NCBI GenBank assembly: GCA_036480335.1
Contig: JAZGGH010000052.1
Coordinates: forward strand, 1-6,304
Length of the DNA: 6,304 bases
Direction: 5' to 3'
Source: JAZGER01 sp036480335
Lineage (GTDB): Bacteria; Pseudomonadota; Gammaproteobacteria; DSM-19610
A program made the translations under genes and the position numbers. The notes under the pieces are model-generated. The model did not search any database. It saw only the letters and a program-made list of their open reading frames with translations, and was not told the origin of the DNA. This document shows positions 5,838 through 6,304 of this stretch, one piece after another (positions within the stretch are counted from its first letter, which is position 1; each line of letters starts with the position of its first letter).

Positions 5838-6304
5838 ATGAAGACATCAACTACCCACAATCAACGTACTACCCAGCTAACAAATCTGCATCAGGAAAAG
5901 AGCATCAGGAAGATAGCCAGGAAATGTTTAGTTGTAGTGCTGTCATGGTCGTTAACATTTCAACCAATTCTATTGGCCGCACCTAATGGCGGCTCTCTCA
6001 ACAAAACAGCTCAGAGTAAAAACAATACGCCACGTGCATTGACCGGTTTTCTGGATGATCGCAGTGCTGTACTGCGTTCGCAAACTCTCACTAAACAAAC
6101 CAACCTTGGAGAAGATGGACAGGCCCGGATAACCCCACCACTTGCTACTCTCCCTGTCATTGATAATGCGCTGACAGCCAAGATAGCGTCGCGACTGCCA
6201 GGCAGCCATGGAGAACAGACAGTTCGGGTGATCATTCATCTCGACAGCCAACCACACGTTGCGGTGTTTCAAGATACTGTAAAGGCGCGTAAGGGTGAAA
6301 TCGA
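5838..6304 (+). CDS. N-terminal part of an exported protein of unknown function (partial)
   Basis: The frame starts at ATG 5838 and stays open to the window edge (155 codons plus two bases). GAGGG lies seven bases upstream, and an in-frame TAA (5832-5834) prevents an earlier start. Residues 1-29 are polar and basic (ending SIRKIARK), then residues 30-48 (CLVVVLSWSLTFQPILLAA) form a hydrophobic segment, so this is an unusually long n-region on a signal peptide or an N-terminal anchor. Pro49 directly after Ala48 makes signal peptidase I cleavage there unfavourable. Residues 50-110 are low-complexity and polar. Residues 128-155 (TVRVIIHLDSQPHVAVFQ...) resemble the beta strand and following helix found in subtilisin-type (I9-like) pro-domains, a weak hint of a secreted S8 peptidase whose catalytic part would lie beyond the window. 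Divergent from the peptidase gene across a shared control region. Confidence 0.8.
   Translation, partial: MKTSTTHNQRTTQLTNLHQEKSIRKIARKCLVVVLSWSLTFQPILLAAPNGGSLNKTAQSKNNTPRALTGFLDDRSAVLRSQTLTKQTNLGEDGQARITPPLATLPVIDNALTAKIASRLPGSHGEQTVRVIIHLDSQPHVAVFQDTVKARKGEI

Noticed and set aside
5970..6272. Minus-strand open frames of 100 and 74 codons near the right end
   Set aside because: Both are antisense to the partial rightward gene, which has a ribosome-binding site, an in-frame upstream stop and an export signal; the antisense products resemble no family.

Overview
The window looks like an accessory, cell-surface region of a Gram-negative bacterium, most likely a gammaproteobacterium. Three things point that way: a two-partner-secretion (TpsA, filamentous-haemagglutinin type) exoprotein gene, Shine-Dalgarno-led genes with Sec-type signal peptides, and several copies of a short GTAGGAGCGGCTTCAGCC-type REP palindrome that is familiar from gammaproteobacterial genomes. 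Genus cannot be decided from the sequence; TpsA proteins with this N-terminal and C-terminal signature are common in large sulfur bacteria and cyanobacteria.

Layout: (1) Positions 1-96 hold the last 31 codons of an unidentified plus-strand gene. (2) Positions 97-228 are a REP-rich gap with an inverted REP pair that forms a 21-bp RNA hairpin, then a single REP that supplies the AGGAG and the start codon of the next gene. (3) Positions 229-3003 encode a 924-residue TpsA-like beta-helix exoprotein. (4) A short convergent gap contains a perfectly symmetric REP-derived palindrome. (5) Positions 3084-5477, minus strand, encode a 797-residue secreted protein with a legumain/caspase-like (C13-type) cysteine peptidase domain, Ig/FN3-like modules, a carboxypeptidase-regulatory-like module and a C-terminal dockerin pair of calcium loops. 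(6) Positions 5478-5837 are a 360-bp divergent control region with an extended -10 promoter for the peptidase gene, a pair of direct repeats one period of 22 bp apart, another REP and an RNA structure that could hide the ribosome-binding site of the next gene. (7) From 5838 to the window end is the start of another exported protein, cut off by the window; its mature N-terminus resembles a protease pro-domain only weakly.

All three readable genes encode exported proteins, so the region is best read as a surface/secretome island. A working idea, which is inference only, is that the secreted cysteine peptidase and the third protein process or act alongside the TpsA-like adhesin. No TpsB transporter, cohesin or mobile-element transposase is present in the window. 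No tRNA, rRNA or CRISPR array was seen.
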